From NCBI GenBank assembly GCA_900547765.1, contig URIA01000010.1:1-48980 (forward strand): a stretch of 48,980 nt of DNA. The letters are read 5' to 3'. Below, piece after piece: positions 40,026 to 48,232 of the stretch. The first letter of the stretch is position 1; each line of letters opens with the position of its first letter. Under the pieces are notes generated by a model. The model was given only the letters and a program-made list of their open reading frames with translations. It had not been told where the DNA came from and made no database searches. The position numbers were made by a program, and so were the translations under genes. This stretch comes from an uncultured Collinsella sp. (GTDB lineage: Bacteria; Actinomycetota; Coriobacteriia; Coriobacteriales; Coriobacteriaceae).

Positions 40026-40118
40026 GGCCGCGAGGCCGGGAGGGGTTTCCTAAGGGCACATCCCGCAGCCGCAACGCGGCGAGGACGTGCCTGTGGAAAC
40101 CCCGCAGGCCCCGCGGCC
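40026..40118. repeat. Nested cruciform between the kinase and uspA-like genes
   Basis: Outer arms 40026-40050 and 40095-40118 are complementary apart from a few mismatches and one bulge (GGCCGCG..GGTTTCC to GGAAACC..CGCGGCC). Inside, AGGGCACATCC pairs with GGACGTGCCT and encloses a CCGC-aac-GCGG core. The layout parallels 8520-8605 and 44936-45064. Confidence 0.65.
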
Positions 40119-40131
40119 GGTGGGAGCAACG

Positions 40132-40569
40132 CTACTTTACGACCAAAATGTCGCAGTCGGTGTTGCGCAGCAAAAACGTCGAAATCGAGCCCAGGAGCGC
40201 ATACTTGATCGAGGACAGGCCACGGGCGCCGCAGAGCACCAGGTCGGGCTTGACCACGTCGAGCATCTCGTCTTTGAGCGTCTCACGAATACGGCCGGCG
40301 CGAATCATGACTTCGACCTCGGGAATGTCGGGATTGGCCTTGGCCTCTTCGAGCTGCTTGGCGATGGAGTTCTTAAATGCCTCCTCTAGGCCGTTGACCA
40401 GATCGACCGGATAGGAACCGGCGCTCTCGAGCGCCGTGGAATCGATAACGTGGCCGATAATCAGCTTGGCGCCGTTGTTCGCGGCGACCTTGATGGCGCG
40501 TGCGAGCACAAAATCCTGCTGCTCAGTACCGTCGAGTGAAACAAATACCTTGGTGTAGCCCTCGTTCAT
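40132..40569 (-). CDS. Universal stress protein (UspA family)
   Basis: The product has 145 residues with an ATP-binding Usp fold. It starts KVFVSLDGTEQQDFVLARAI and ends with the nucleotide motif G-x2-G-x9-G-S in GARGLSSIKYALLGSIST, followed by CDILVVK. It should bind ATP and form dimers; cellular role is general stress adaptation. AAGGAGGAAACC precedes the ATG at 40569. It is convergent with the BceS-like kinase gene and divergent from uppP. Confidence 0.94.
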   Translation of the reverse strand: MNEGYTKVFVSLDGTEQQDFVLARAIKVAANNGAKLIIGHVIDSTALESAGSYPVDLVNGLEEAFKNSIAKQLEEAKANPDIPEVEVMIRAGRIRETLKDEMLDVVKPDLVLCGARGLSSIKYALLGSISTFLLRNTDCDILVVK

Positions 40570-40818
40570 GGTTTCCTCCTTGGTCTATCGCACGGGCGCG
40601 GGGCTCGTGCATCGGGCGGGCGCGGGCGCGTTGGCCGCCGGACACTTTATCTTGTTGCAGTTATACCCAAGGATTTGGGTTTGACCGCTCGCAATTCTGT
40701 GAACGGGCGAGTTTTTTGGTAAGGGTAGGCGCAGGCGCGCCGCCAACGGTTGATAATGGGACATCGCCCGCACCGTCCGCAGAACATCTACCGGCGGGTG
40801 TCTAACGAGGGGGTCCCT

Positions 40819-41799
40819 TTGGATATTATCGAGCTTCTAAAATCTGCCTTCATGGGCCTGGTCGAGGGCATCACCGAATGGCTGCCTGTTTCGTCGACCG
40901 GTCACATGATCTTGGTGGACGAGTTCGTCAAGATGAACGTGAGCGAGACGTTCTGGAACATGTTCCTGGTCGTGATTCAGCTTGGCGCCATTTTGGCCGT
41001 TTGTGTGCTGTTCTTCCATGAGCTCAATCCGTTCTCGCCCAGCAAGGGCAAGGAGGGCCGTCGCGACACCTGGGTGCTGTGGGGCAAGATTGTGCTCGGT
41101 TGCATTCCTGCGGCGGCGATCGGCCTGCCGCTCAACGACTGGATGGAGGAGCATTTCTACAATGCTCCCGTCGTGGCGCTGGCGCTCATTGTGTACGGCG
41201 TGCTGTTTATCGTGATCGAGAACTGGCGCGCAAACAAGCGCGAGGAAATGGCCGTTGCCGGTTCGTTTGGTTCGCGTGCTGTGGTGTCGGGTGGACGTCC
41301 CGCCGGTGCGCACTTTGCGGCGCCCGCCACGGCTACCGCTGAGGATGAGGACGATGACGAGAACCTGGACTTTGGCTCCATCGCCACGCTCGAGGACCTC
41401 AGCTGGAAGACTGCGCTGGGTATCGGCTGCTTCCAGGTGCTTTCGCTGGTGCCTGGTACGTCTCGCTCCGGTTCTACCATCATCGGCGGCCTGCTTTTGG
41501 GCTGCACGCGCTCGGTGGCGTCTAAGTTCACGTTCTTCCTGGCCATCCCTGTCATGTTTGGCGCGAGTGCGCTCAAGCTGGTCAAGTACTTCATCAAGGG
41601 CGGCACGTTCGGCACCAACGAGATCGCCATCTTGGGCGTGGGCTGCGTCGTCGCCTTTGTGGTGTCGCTCATTGCCATCAAGTGGCTTATGGGCTTCGTT
41701 CGCCGTCACGACTTCAAGTGCTTCGGCGTCTACCGCATCATCCTGGGCATCGTGGTGCTCGCGTACTTCTTCGTTCTGGAGCCTATGCTCGGCCTGTAA
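40819..41799 (+). CDS. uppP: Undecaprenyl-diphosphatase with an enlarged acidic loop
   Basis: The product is 326 residues. It is an integral membrane phosphatase that recycles undecaprenyl pyrophosphate and gives bacitracin resistance when abundant. Catalytic motifs are EGITEWLPVSSTGHM (residues 16-30) and LVPGTSRSGSTIIGG. I choose TTG 40819 as start, with GAGGGGG 5 bases upstream; this places DIIELLKSAF at the N-terminus. Typical UppP has about 270 residues. The extra length is mainly an insertion at about residues 134-195, between membrane segments, that is Ala/Gly-rich and then strongly acidic (ATAEDEDDDENLDFGS). Confidence 0.93.
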   Translation: MDIIELLKSAFMGLVEGITEWLPVSSTGHMILVDEFVKMNVSETFWNMFLVVIQLGAILAVCVLFFHELNPFSPSKGKEGRRDTWVLWGKIVLGCIPAAAIGLPLNDWMEEHFYNAPVVALALIVYGVLFIVIENWRANKREEMAVAGSFGSRAVVSGGRPAGAHFAAPATATAEDEDDDENLDFGSIATLEDLSWKTALGIGCFQVLSLVPGTSRSGSTIIGGLLLGCTRSVASKFTFFLAIPVMFGASALKLVKYFIKGGTFGTNEIAILGVGCVVAFVVSLIAIKWLMGFVRRHDFKCFGVYRIILGIVVLAYFFVLEPMLGL

Positions 41800-41855
41800 C
41801 TTGGTTGACGCTGCGCGGCGGCCATGACATCGGCGGTTTCGTGATTGTCAATAGA

Positions 41856-41888
41856 TTGGTGCAAAGTAACCTGAACCCATTGCGCCAA
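41856..41888. repeat. REP-like palindrome with TTGGTGCAA arms
   Basis: TTGGTGCAA (41856-41864) pairs with TTGCGCCAA (41880-41888) apart from one mismatch. The left half, TTGGTGCAAAGTAACCTG, is the reverse complement of part of the element at 48233-48284, so these two share arms as well as interior. Confidence 0.65.
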
Positions 41889-41960
41889 ATCCGCTGGGGC
41901 GCGCCTGACGGTGACGCACGGAGTCGTGGTGTGATTTGCGTCGGTGTCCGCGCGGCTCGG

Positions 41961-41966
41961 TATACT
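41961..41966 (+). promoter_or_regulatory. Candidate -10 box of pcrA
   Basis: TATACT lies 61 bases before the pcrA ATG. A possible -35 (TTGCGT, 41936-41941) is 19 bases upstream. Confidence 0.45.
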
Positions 41967-42027
41967 GGTACGGCTCAAACTATGGCGCTGCCCGCAGGCG
42001 CGCCGTCCGTCAGATGAGGAGTCGCCC

Positions 42028-44928
42028 ATGACCCAGCCCTTGCCCTGGGAAAAGAACGCCGCGGTACCCGTGCCGCCCGCGCCGGAACCCGTGCCACTCG
42101 ATGCATACACCGCCCCCGCTGCGCCGGAGCCCGAGCTCGTTCCGCTCGACATCTACGACGCTCCCGCGCCGGCGCCCAAGCCCGCCAAGCCGCTCGTCGA
42201 CATCGACAGCCTTAATCCCGCCCAGCGCGAGGCGGTCCTGTCCACCGAGGGCCCGTTGCTGGTGCTCGCCGGCGCCGGCTCGGGCAAGACCCGCGTCTTG
42301 ACCTTCCGTATCGCACATATGCTCGGCGACCTGGGTGTTAAGCCTTGGCAGGTTCTTGCCATTACGTTTACCAACAAGGCTGCGGCAGAGATGCGCGAGC
42401 GTCTGACGGCACTCATCCCCAGCGGCACCCGTGGCATGTGGGTGTGCACCTTCCATGCCATGTGCGTGCGCATGCTGCGCGAGGACGCCGATCTGCTGGG
42501 CTACACCGGCCAGTTCACCATCTACGATGACGATGACTCAAAGCGCATGGTGCGTGACATTATGCAGGCGCTCGGCATCGAGCAAAAGCAGTTCCCCATC
42601 AACATGATCCGCAGCAAGATCAGCTCGGCCAAAAACGCCATGATCGGCCCCGAGGACATGCTCAAGAGCGCCGATAGCCCCAATGACAAAAAGGCCGCGC
42701 AGGTCTACCTGGAGCTGGAGCGCCGCCTGCGCGCCGCCAACGCGATGGACTTCGACGACCTGCTCGTGCGCACGCTCGAGCTGCTGCGCACCCGCCCCGA
42801 GGTGCTCGACAAGTATCAAGAGCGCTTCCGCTACATTAGCGTCGACGAGTATCAGGACACCAACCACGTCCAGTACGAGATCGCCAACCTGCTGGCCGCC
42901 AAGTACCAAAACCTCATGGTTGTGGGCGACGACGACCAGTCCATTTATAGCTGGCGTGGCGCCGACATCACCAATATCCTGGACTTTGAGAAGGACTTTA
43001 AAAACTGCAAGACCGTCAAGCTGGAGCAGAACTATCGCTCCACGGGTCACATCCTGAGCGCCGCCAATGCCGTTGTTCGCCACAACTCGCAGCGCAAGGA
43101 CAAGCGCCTGTTTACGGCCGAGGGCGATGGCGAGAAGATCCAGGCCTTCCAGGCAAGCGATGAGCGCGACGAGGGCCGCTGGATTGCCGGCGAGATCGAG
43201 AAGCTACACGCCAAGGGCACGAGTTACGACGACATCGCCGTGTTCTACCGCACCAACGCCCAGTCGCGTATTCTCGAAGATATGTTCCTGCGCGCGGGCG
43301 TGCCCTACAAGATCGTGGGCGGCACGCGATTCTTCGACCGTGCCGAGATCCGCGACGTCATGGCCTACCTCAAGATGATCGTGAACCCGGCCGACGAGAT
43401 GAGCGTCAAGCGTGTCATCAACACGCCGCGCCGCGGCATCGGCTCCACCTCGATCCAAAAGATTGAGCAGCTGGCGCGCGACAATCGTTGCTCGTTCTTC
43501 CAGGCTTGCGAGATCGCGTGCGCCGAGACCGGTATGTTTAGCGCCAAGGTGCGCAATGGCCTGTCGAGCTTTGTGTCGCTGGTGCGCGAGGGTCGCCGCA
43601 TGAGCGGCGAGCTCAAGGACGTCGTCGAGATGATTGTCGATAAGACGGGTCTGCTGCAGGCGTTTCGCGCCGAGGGCACCATGGAGTCCGAGAGCCGCGC
43701 CGAGAACATCCAGGAATTCCTGGGCGTCGCCGCCGAATTTGAGGAGACGCACGAGGATATCGAGGGTACGCTCGAGAGCTTGGAAGAGCTGCGCGCGGCC
43801 GGTGTTGCCGACGTGCCTGCCGGCGCCGAGTCCGAGCCCGTCGTGGTGAGTGCGCCCGCGCCCGAGCCGGGACCGTCCGCTCCGGCATCCTCGTTTGAGG
43901 CACTCGTCGGCGCGCGCGATGCCGCAGGTTCCAATCCGCTCGATAACCTAGCCGCCCCGGCGCTCTCGCCGCAGGATGCCTTGGCCGCCGCCATCGCGGG
44001 CAACGCGTATGCCGCGCCGACGGAGATGCCGGCGGGTGCCGTGCATGCCGACGAGATCGAGCGCACCTACGGCCCGCTCACCTGCAAGGCGCTGCCGGCA
44101 CTCATGGAGTGGCTGGCCCTGCGCTCCGACTTGGATTCCCTGGCCGGCGAGACACATGCCATCACCATGATGACCATCCACTCCGCTAAGGGCCTGGAGT
44201 TCCCCGCGGTGTTCGTGGCCGGCATGGAGGAGGGTATCTTCCCGCACGTGCACGACTTTGGCGGTAGTGACGATCCGGGCAAGCTCGAGGAAGAGCGTCG
44301 CCTGGCCTACGTCGCCATCACGCGTGCTCGCAAGCGCCTGTTCCTGACCTATGCGGCCACGCGTCGCACTTACGGCTCGACCTCTGCCAACCCGCGCTCG
44401 CGCTTCCTCAACGAGATTCCGTTCGAGGACATCGAGTTTAGCGGCATCGGTTCTGCCGGTTTTGAGGGCACGGGCTGGGAGAAACGCGGCGACCGTCACG
44501 GCACCTTTGGCTCGGGCATGGGCTCGGATATGTATGGCGGCAAGGTGTTTGGCTCGCATACGCGCTCGACCGGCGGTTCCGGTTCGCGCGGCGGATCGAG
44601 CTTCGACGATTTCTTTGGCGGCAGCAGCTATGGGACCGAGCGCCATCGTGGGGTCTCGCCCGACGCCGGCCGTGTTGCCTCGACCTTTGGCTCGGGCGCG
44701 CCGCGAGCCAAAAAGCCGTCGTCCAAGGTGTCGCCGACGGTGGAGCGCAAGGTCGATCGCGCCAGCGCGTCGCAGGACTTTGCCGCGGGCGATACCGTGA
44801 GCCACAAGACCTTTGGCACGGGTACCGTGATCTCGGTCGCCGGAGACATGATCGAGGTCCAGTTCGAAAAGACCGGCCAGACTAAAAAGCTCATGAAGGG
44901 CTTTGCACCGATCGTCAAGTTGTCGTAA
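42028..44928 (+). CDS. pcrA: ATP-dependent DNA helicase PcrA/UvrD
   Basis: The product has 966 residues, longer than the usual 720 to 750. It is a superfamily 1 3-prime to 5-prime helicase in nucleotide excision and mismatch repair. Motifs: Q-motif LNPAQREAVL, Walker A AGAGSGKT (81-88), VDEYQDTN (272-279), GDDDQSIYSWRGA, QNYRSTGHIL, and late TMMTIHSAKGLEFPAVFV and YVAITRARKRLFL. The extra length comes from an N-terminal Pro/Ala region with a twice-repeated PLDxYxAP motif, an insertion at about 592-685 (Ala/Pro-rich), a Gly/Ser-rich linker, and a C-terminal Tudor-like domain (about 918-966, GDTVSHKTFGTGTVI) that binds RNA polymerase in PcrA. The start is ATG 42028 after GAGGAG. Confidence 0.95.
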   Translation: MTQPLPWEKNAAVPVPPAPEPVPLDAYTAPAAPEPELVPLDIYDAPAPAPKPAKPLVDIDSLNPAQREAVLSTEGPLLVLAGAGSGKTRVLTFRIAHMLGDLGVKPWQVLAITFTNKAAAEMRERLTALIPSGTRGMWVCTFHAMCVRMLREDADLLGYTGQFTIYDDDDSKRMVRDIMQALGIEQKQFPINMIRSKISSAKNAMIGPEDMLKSADSPNDKKAAQVYLELERRLRAANAMDFDDLLVRTLELLRTRPEVLDKYQERFRYISVDEYQDTNHVQYEIANLLAAKYQNLMVVGDDDQSIYSWRGADITNILDFEKDFKNCKTVKLEQNYRSTGHILSAANAVVRHNSQRKDKRLFTAEGDGEKIQAFQASDERDEGRWIAGEIEKLHAKGTSYDDIAVFYRTNAQSRILEDMFLRAGVPYKIVGGTRFFDRAEIRDVMAYLKMIVNPADEMSVKRVINTPRRGIGSTSIQKIEQLARDNRCSFFQACEIACAETGMFSAKVRNGLSSFVSLVREGRRMSGELKDVVEMIVDKTGLLQAFRAEGTMESESRAENIQEFLGVAAEFEETHEDIEGTLESLEELRAAGVADVPAGAESEPVVVSAPAPEPGPSAPASSFEALVGARDAAGSNPLDNLAAPALSPQDALAAAIAGNAYAAPTEMPAGAVHADEIERTYGPLTCKALPALMEWLALRSDLDSLAGETHAITMMTIHSAKGLEFPAVFVAGMEEGIFPHVHDFGGSDDPGKLEEERRLAYVAITRARKRLFLTYAATRRTYGSTSANPRSRFLNEIPFEDIEFSGIGSAGFEGTGWEKRGDRHGTFGSGMGSDMYGGKVFGSHTRSTGGSGSRGGSSFDDFFGGSSYGTERHRGVSPDAGRVASTFGSGAPRAKKPSSKVSPTVERKVDRASASQDFAAGDTVSHKTFGTGTVISVAGDMIEVQFEKTGQTKKLMKGFAPIVKLS

Positions 44929-44935
44929 TCCCGGC

Positions 44936-45064
44936 GGACCCGGGCGGGCGTATGGGGCAACATCGCCTGCTCGGACAGTCCTGCTCGCACGGAGAGCACA
45001 TTAAGTGCTCTCCGGCTCGTGCGGAACTCGCGATCGATGTTGCCCCATACGCCCGCCCGGGTCC
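44936..45064. repeat. 129-base nested palindrome with perfect 30-bp arms
   Basis: Bases 44936-44965 are exactly complementary to 45035-45064. Inside, GGAGAGCAC (44991-44999) pairs with GTGCTCTCC (45005-45013) around ATTAA, and CGCACG pairs with CGTGCG as a second tier. It begins eight bases after the pcrA stop. No U-run follows it; the nearest terminator lies at 45149. It would form a very stable cruciform or RNA hairpin. Confidence 0.9.
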
Positions 45065-45148
45065 TTAGGTAACGTTACTGGACGAGCGTTGCTTTGCCCG
45101 TTCGCTTTTTGGTCTGGAGAGCCGGGTGGGCTGAATACTTAGACATGG

Positions 45149-45194
45149 CAAGGGACTCCTCCGTTGATGAACGGGGGAGCCCCTTGTTTTGTTT
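45149..45194 (+). terminator. Terminator between pcrA and manA
   Basis: CAAGGGACTCCTCCGTT (45149-45165) pairs with AACGGGGGAGCCCCTTG (45170-45186) with minor mismatches; TTTTGTTTT follows. Its orientation suits the pcrA transcript. Confidence 0.85.
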
Positions 45195-45210
45195 TGGTTG
45201 TTGTTGCGAC

Positions 45211-46143
45211 CTAGAGGTGGCTGATGATCAGTTCCATCTTGCCTTCGAGGTCAATGGAGCTGACGGTGCTCGGAGCTAGCAGGTGGCTTCTCTTGTGGAC
45301 GGGGTCGCCGCAGACGGTGCCTTCGCCGTCGATGACTGACAGACACATGAAGGGCCAGCGCTGGTCGAGGGTTTTGCTGCCGTCGACGCGCACGCGATCG
45401 ACGGTGTAGCAGGGGTTGGACTCGAGCTCGGTCACGCCGTCGACCTCGGGCGCGGTCACGGTGCCGTCGGTCGGGGCCTGAACGTCAAAATCGATGCAAT
45501 CGAGGCTCTGCTCAATGTGCAGCGGGCGTAGCTTGCCGTCGGTGCCGGGGCGGTCGTAGTCGTACAGGCGATACGTCACGTCGCTCGACTGCTGCGTCTC
45601 CAAAATGAGCGTGCCGGTCTTGATGGCATGCACGGTACCGGAGTCAATCTGGAAAAAGTCGCCCTTGTGGATCGGCAGCACGTTGAGCATGTCGTCCCAG
45701 CGGCCGGCCTCGATCATCTGTGCGGCTTCGGCGCGGTCATGCGCGCGCTGGCCGACGATGATCGTGGCGCCGGGCTCGCAATCCAGCACGTACCAGCACT
45801 CGGTCTTGCCCAGGCTTCCGTTCTCGTGCTCGGCGGCGTACTCGTCGTTGGGATGAATCTGGATCGAAAGATCGTCCTTGGCGTCCAAAATCTTAATGAG
45901 CAGCGGGAACTCCTTGCCCTCGCAGTTGTCAAAGAGCTCGCGGTGCTCGGCCCACAGCCATGACAGCGTGTGACCGGCGTACGGGCCCTCAGCGATCTGG
46001 CAGTCGCCGTTGGGGTGTGCCGAGATGGCCCAGCACTCACCGATGGGACCCTCGGGAATGTCGTAGCCAAATACGGTTTCGAGCTGGCGACCGCCCCAGA
46101 TCTTCTCGTGGAAGATCGGCGTCAGTTTAATCAAATCGGACAT
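45211..46143 (-). CDS. manA: Mannose-6-phosphate isomerase, class I
   Basis: The product has 310 residues, the size of the short Firmicute-type ManA/Pmi. It interconverts mannose 6-phosphate and fructose 6-phosphate with a zinc ion. Zinc ligands are in IQIHPNDEYA (Gln and His), KTECWYVLD (Glu) and DSGTVHAI (His). Other conserved parts are HEKIWGGRQLE, GECWAISAHP and LLIKILDAKDDLSIQ. The start is ATG 46143 with GGGGG 7 bases upstream. It lies 75 bases downstream of the GntR-type regulator on the same strand, which suggests joint control by a sugar phosphate. Confidence 0.94.
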   Translation of the reverse strand: MSDLIKLTPIFHEKIWGGRQLETVFGYDIPEGPIGECWAISAHPNGDCQIAEGPYAGHTLSWLWAEHRELFDNCEGKEFPLLIKILDAKDDLSIQIHPNDEYAAEHENGSLGKTECWYVLDCEPGATIIVGQRAHDRAEAAQMIEAGRWDDMLNVLPIHKGDFFQIDSGTVHAIKTGTLILETQQSSDVTYRLYDYDRPGTDGKLRPLHIEQSLDCIDFDVQAPTDGTVTAPEVDGVTELESNPCYTVDRVRVDGSKTLDQRWPFMCLSVIDGEGTVCGDPVHKRSHLLAPSTVSSIDLEGKMELIISHL

Positions 46144-46218
46144 GTTCATACCCCCATTGTGTTGTGCGGTCGCCCACTCTAAACGAGCCATAACGTGCGC
46201 CCGCATGACTACAAAAAC

Positions 46219-46938
46219 CTATGCCAACGTTACGTTGTGCAGCTCAAAGCGGTCGCCGAGGTTGCGCGAAATCGAGTACTCAAAGGCGTTGCCGCTATCC
46301 AAAAAGCCAATCTGGTTGAGCTCGAGCAGGGGAGCGCCGGGTTCGGTGTCCAGGCGCTCAGCCTCTTCCTCGGTTGCCGCTACGGCGCGGATGGTGCGGT
46401 GGAAGCTCGAAATCTTCAGCCCGCATTGCTCGCGGATGAAGCTGTAGACCGATCCATACAGGTCTTTCTTTTTAAGGCCCGGTATCAGCTCGAGAGGCAT
46501 GTAGGTGTACTCGATGACGATGGGCTTCTCGTTGACCTGGCGCACGCGCACGATGTGATAGGCAAAGTCGTCCTCGGCAATTCCCAGCTGAGTAGCGACG
46601 TCCGCCGGTGGATTGACAATCGAGAAATCGTAGACCACCGAGGTCACCTTCTCCCCGCGGTGCTCATACGAAAAACCCTGGGCGCGGTCATTTTTGCCCT
46701 GGGAAAATGCCTGGTCGGGGAGACCCGCCGTGTCCTTAACGTAGGTGCCCGACCCGCGCCGGCTGGTGACAAGGCCCTCCTCGGTGATCTGCTCGATAGC
46801 TCGTTTGACGGTGATTTTGGAAACGCTATAGAGCTCGCAGAACTCAACGACGGTGGGTAGCTTGTCGCCCGGCTTAAGGGAGCCGTCCTCGATGCTTCGA
46901 CGGATATCTGCAGCTATCGCCTCGTATTTGGGAATCAT
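46219..46938 (-). CDS. GntR/HutC-family transcriptional regulator with UTRA domain
   Basis: The product has 239 residues. The N-terminal winged helix (about 1-70) has KYEAIAADIRRSIEDGSLKP, SKITVKRAIEQITEEGLV and RRGSGTYVKD. A UTRA ligand domain (about 95-235) carries YHIVRVRQVNEKPIVIEYTY and a final ISRNLGDRFELHN. UTRA regulators bind phosphorylated sugars, N-acetylglucosamine-6-P or related ligands. AAAGGAGGTTCC precedes the ATG. The neighbours are manA on one side and a divergent ROK kinase on the other, so a hexose or amino sugar is the likely effector. Confidence 0.93.
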   Translation of the reverse strand: MIPKYEAIAADIRRSIEDGSLKPGDKLPTVVEFCELYSVSKITVKRAIEQITEEGLVTSRRGSGTYVKDTAGLPDQAFSQGKNDRAQGFSYEHRGEKVTSVVYDFSIVNPPADVATQLGIAEDDFAYHIVRVRQVNEKPIVIEYTYMPLELIPGLKKKDLYGSVYSFIREQCGLKISSFHRTIRAVAATEEEAERLDTEPGAPLLELNQIGFLDSGNAFEYSISRNLGDRFELHNVTLA

Positions 46939-47058
46939 GGAACCTCCTTTCCGGCTTGATTGAGTACAGAAGAAAGTATAGTCAACACCTAAGCATCCCT
47001 ATTGCGTTTTTGAAAAGTTCGAGAAAGGTTTAATTAAAAAACGCTTCTCTTTAAAAAC

Positions 47059-47070
47059 TAGAGCGCTCTA
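47059..47070. promoter_or_regulatory. Candidate GntR operator
   Basis: TAGAGCGCTCTA is a perfect 12-bp palindrome in the AT-rich gap, about 120 bases before the regulator start. Dyad operators of this size are usual for GntR/HutC proteins. Binding is inferred from position. Confidence 0.4.
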
Positions 47071-47183
47071 AATGAATATGCATTCGAATAATGTGGTATT
47101 GAGCAAATTGATCGACTCGAGGATGGGGTTGAGCCGTTTTACCGCCCAACGAACCAAATACCATGCCCTGCGTTTTCACAGAT

Positions 47184-47224
47184 AAAACCTGCCAAAACAA
47201 ACCTGTCCCTTTTTGGCAGGTTTT
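47184..47224 (-). repeat. REP-like palindrome, AAAGGGACAGG core, 14-bp arms
   Basis: AAAACCTGCCAAAA (47184-47197) pairs exactly with TTTTGGCAGGTTTT (47211-47224). Read leftwards, the interior begins AAGGGACAGGTTTG. The architecture matches 6213-6253, but the arms are unrelated. T-runs on both ends also make it terminator-like, although it precedes the ROK gene. Confidence 0.8.
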
Positions 47225-47278
47225 TGCCTTGGGAGCGGTACCATACAGGCAATGTTTAAACGAGAAAGGCGGGCTCCC

Positions 47279-48232
47279 ATGGAACCTAAGCAGTATTACA
47301 TCGGCATCGACGTCGGCGGCACTTCGGTTAAGGAGGGCCTGTTCGACGAGGATGGTAACCTGCTGGCCAAGGCCAGCGTGCCCACGCCGCCTATCGTTGA
47401 CGCCGCGGGCTTTGCCGCGGTGACCGAGGCTATCGACCAGGTGGTCGCCAAGGCCCAGATTCCGCGCGCCTTTGTGGCGGGTATTGGCCTGGCCGTTCCG
47501 TGCCCCATCCCGGCATCGGGCGATGCCAAGGTCAAGGCCAACATTGCCATTAACCTGCCCGAGCTAAGAGTCGCCATTCAGGAGCACTGCCCCGACGCGG
47601 TTGTTAAATACGAGAACGATGCCAACGCCGCTGCCATGGGCGAGGCCTGGCTCGGCTCTGCCAAGGGCGTACAGAACGTGGTGATGGTCACCATTGGTAC
47701 CGGCGTGGGTGGCGGCGTTATCGTCAACGGCGACGTGGTGTCGGGCGTTGTGGGCGCCGGCGGCGAGATTGGCCACATGTGCCTGAACCCCGAAGAGGAG
47801 CGCACCTGCGGCTGCGGCGGACATGGCCACCTGGAGCAGTATTCCAGCGCCACCGGCGTGGTGAGCAACTACCTTGCCGAGTGCAAAAAGGCCGGCGTCG
47901 AGCCCATCGAGCTCACTGGGCCTTCTGATTCCAAGGACGTGTTCCAGGCCTGCCGCGAGGGCGACAAGCTCGCGCTGGCCGCGGCCGATACCATGGCCGA
48001 CTATCTCGGCCGCGCACTGGCGCTTATCGCCAACGTGGTTGATCCCGAGATGTTCCTCATCGGCGGCGGCGCCTCCGCCTCGGCCGATGTCTACCTCGAC
48101 AAGGTCCGCGAGCACTTTAAGCAGTACGCGCTTTCCGCCTCGCGCGAGACGCCCATTAAGGTCGCTTCGCTCGAAAACGACGCCGGCATCATCGGTGCCG
48201 CCTACGTAGCCCTGCGCGCCGCCGGCAAATAG
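47279..48232 (+). CDS. ROK-family sugar kinase
   Basis: The product has 317 residues. The ATP-binding loop IGIDVGGTSVKEG is at the N-terminus; VKYENDANAAAMGEA carries the catalytic aspartate region, and VTIGTGVGGGVIVNG the second phosphate loop. The ROK zinc motif is GHMCLNPEEERTCGCGGHGH, in which the usual last cysteine is histidine. LENDAGIIGAAYVAL ends the fold. It is probably a glucokinase or related hexose/amino-sugar kinase. The start is ATG 47279 with GAAAGGCGGG upstream. The neighbouring UTRA regulator and manA fit a hexose-phosphate unit. A REP-like palindrome starts directly after the TAG. Confidence 0.9.
   Translation: MEPKQYYIGIDVGGTSVKEGLFDEDGNLLAKASVPTPPIVDAAGFAAVTEAIDQVVAKAQIPRAFVAGIGLAVPCPIPASGDAKVKANIAINLPELRVAIQEHCPDAVVKYENDANAAAMGEAWLGSAKGVQNVVMVTIGTGVGGGVIVNGDVVSGVVGAGGEIGHMCLNPEEERTCGCGGHGHLEQYSSATGVVSNYLAECKKAGVEPIELTGPSDSKDVFQACREGDKLALAAADTMADYLGRALALIANVVDPEMFLIGGGASASADVYLDKVREHFKQYALSASRETPIKVASLENDAGIIGAAYVALRAAGK

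Larger units (their letters stand above)
46939..47278. other. 340-base AT-rich divergent control region
   Basis: The region is markedly AT-rich compared with the rest of the window (46970-47110). It includes a perfect TAGAGCGCTCTA palindrome (47059-47070) and a GGGACAGG-core palindrome (47184-47224). The GntR-type gene is read left and the ROK gene right. No reading frame of its own is supported. Confidence 0.6.

Noticed and set aside
47184..47224. Terminator for the ROK kinase region
   Set aside because: The hairpin has a T-run, but it lies upstream of the ROK start and no plus-strand gene precedes it. The GGGACAGG interior shows it is a member of the repeat family instead.
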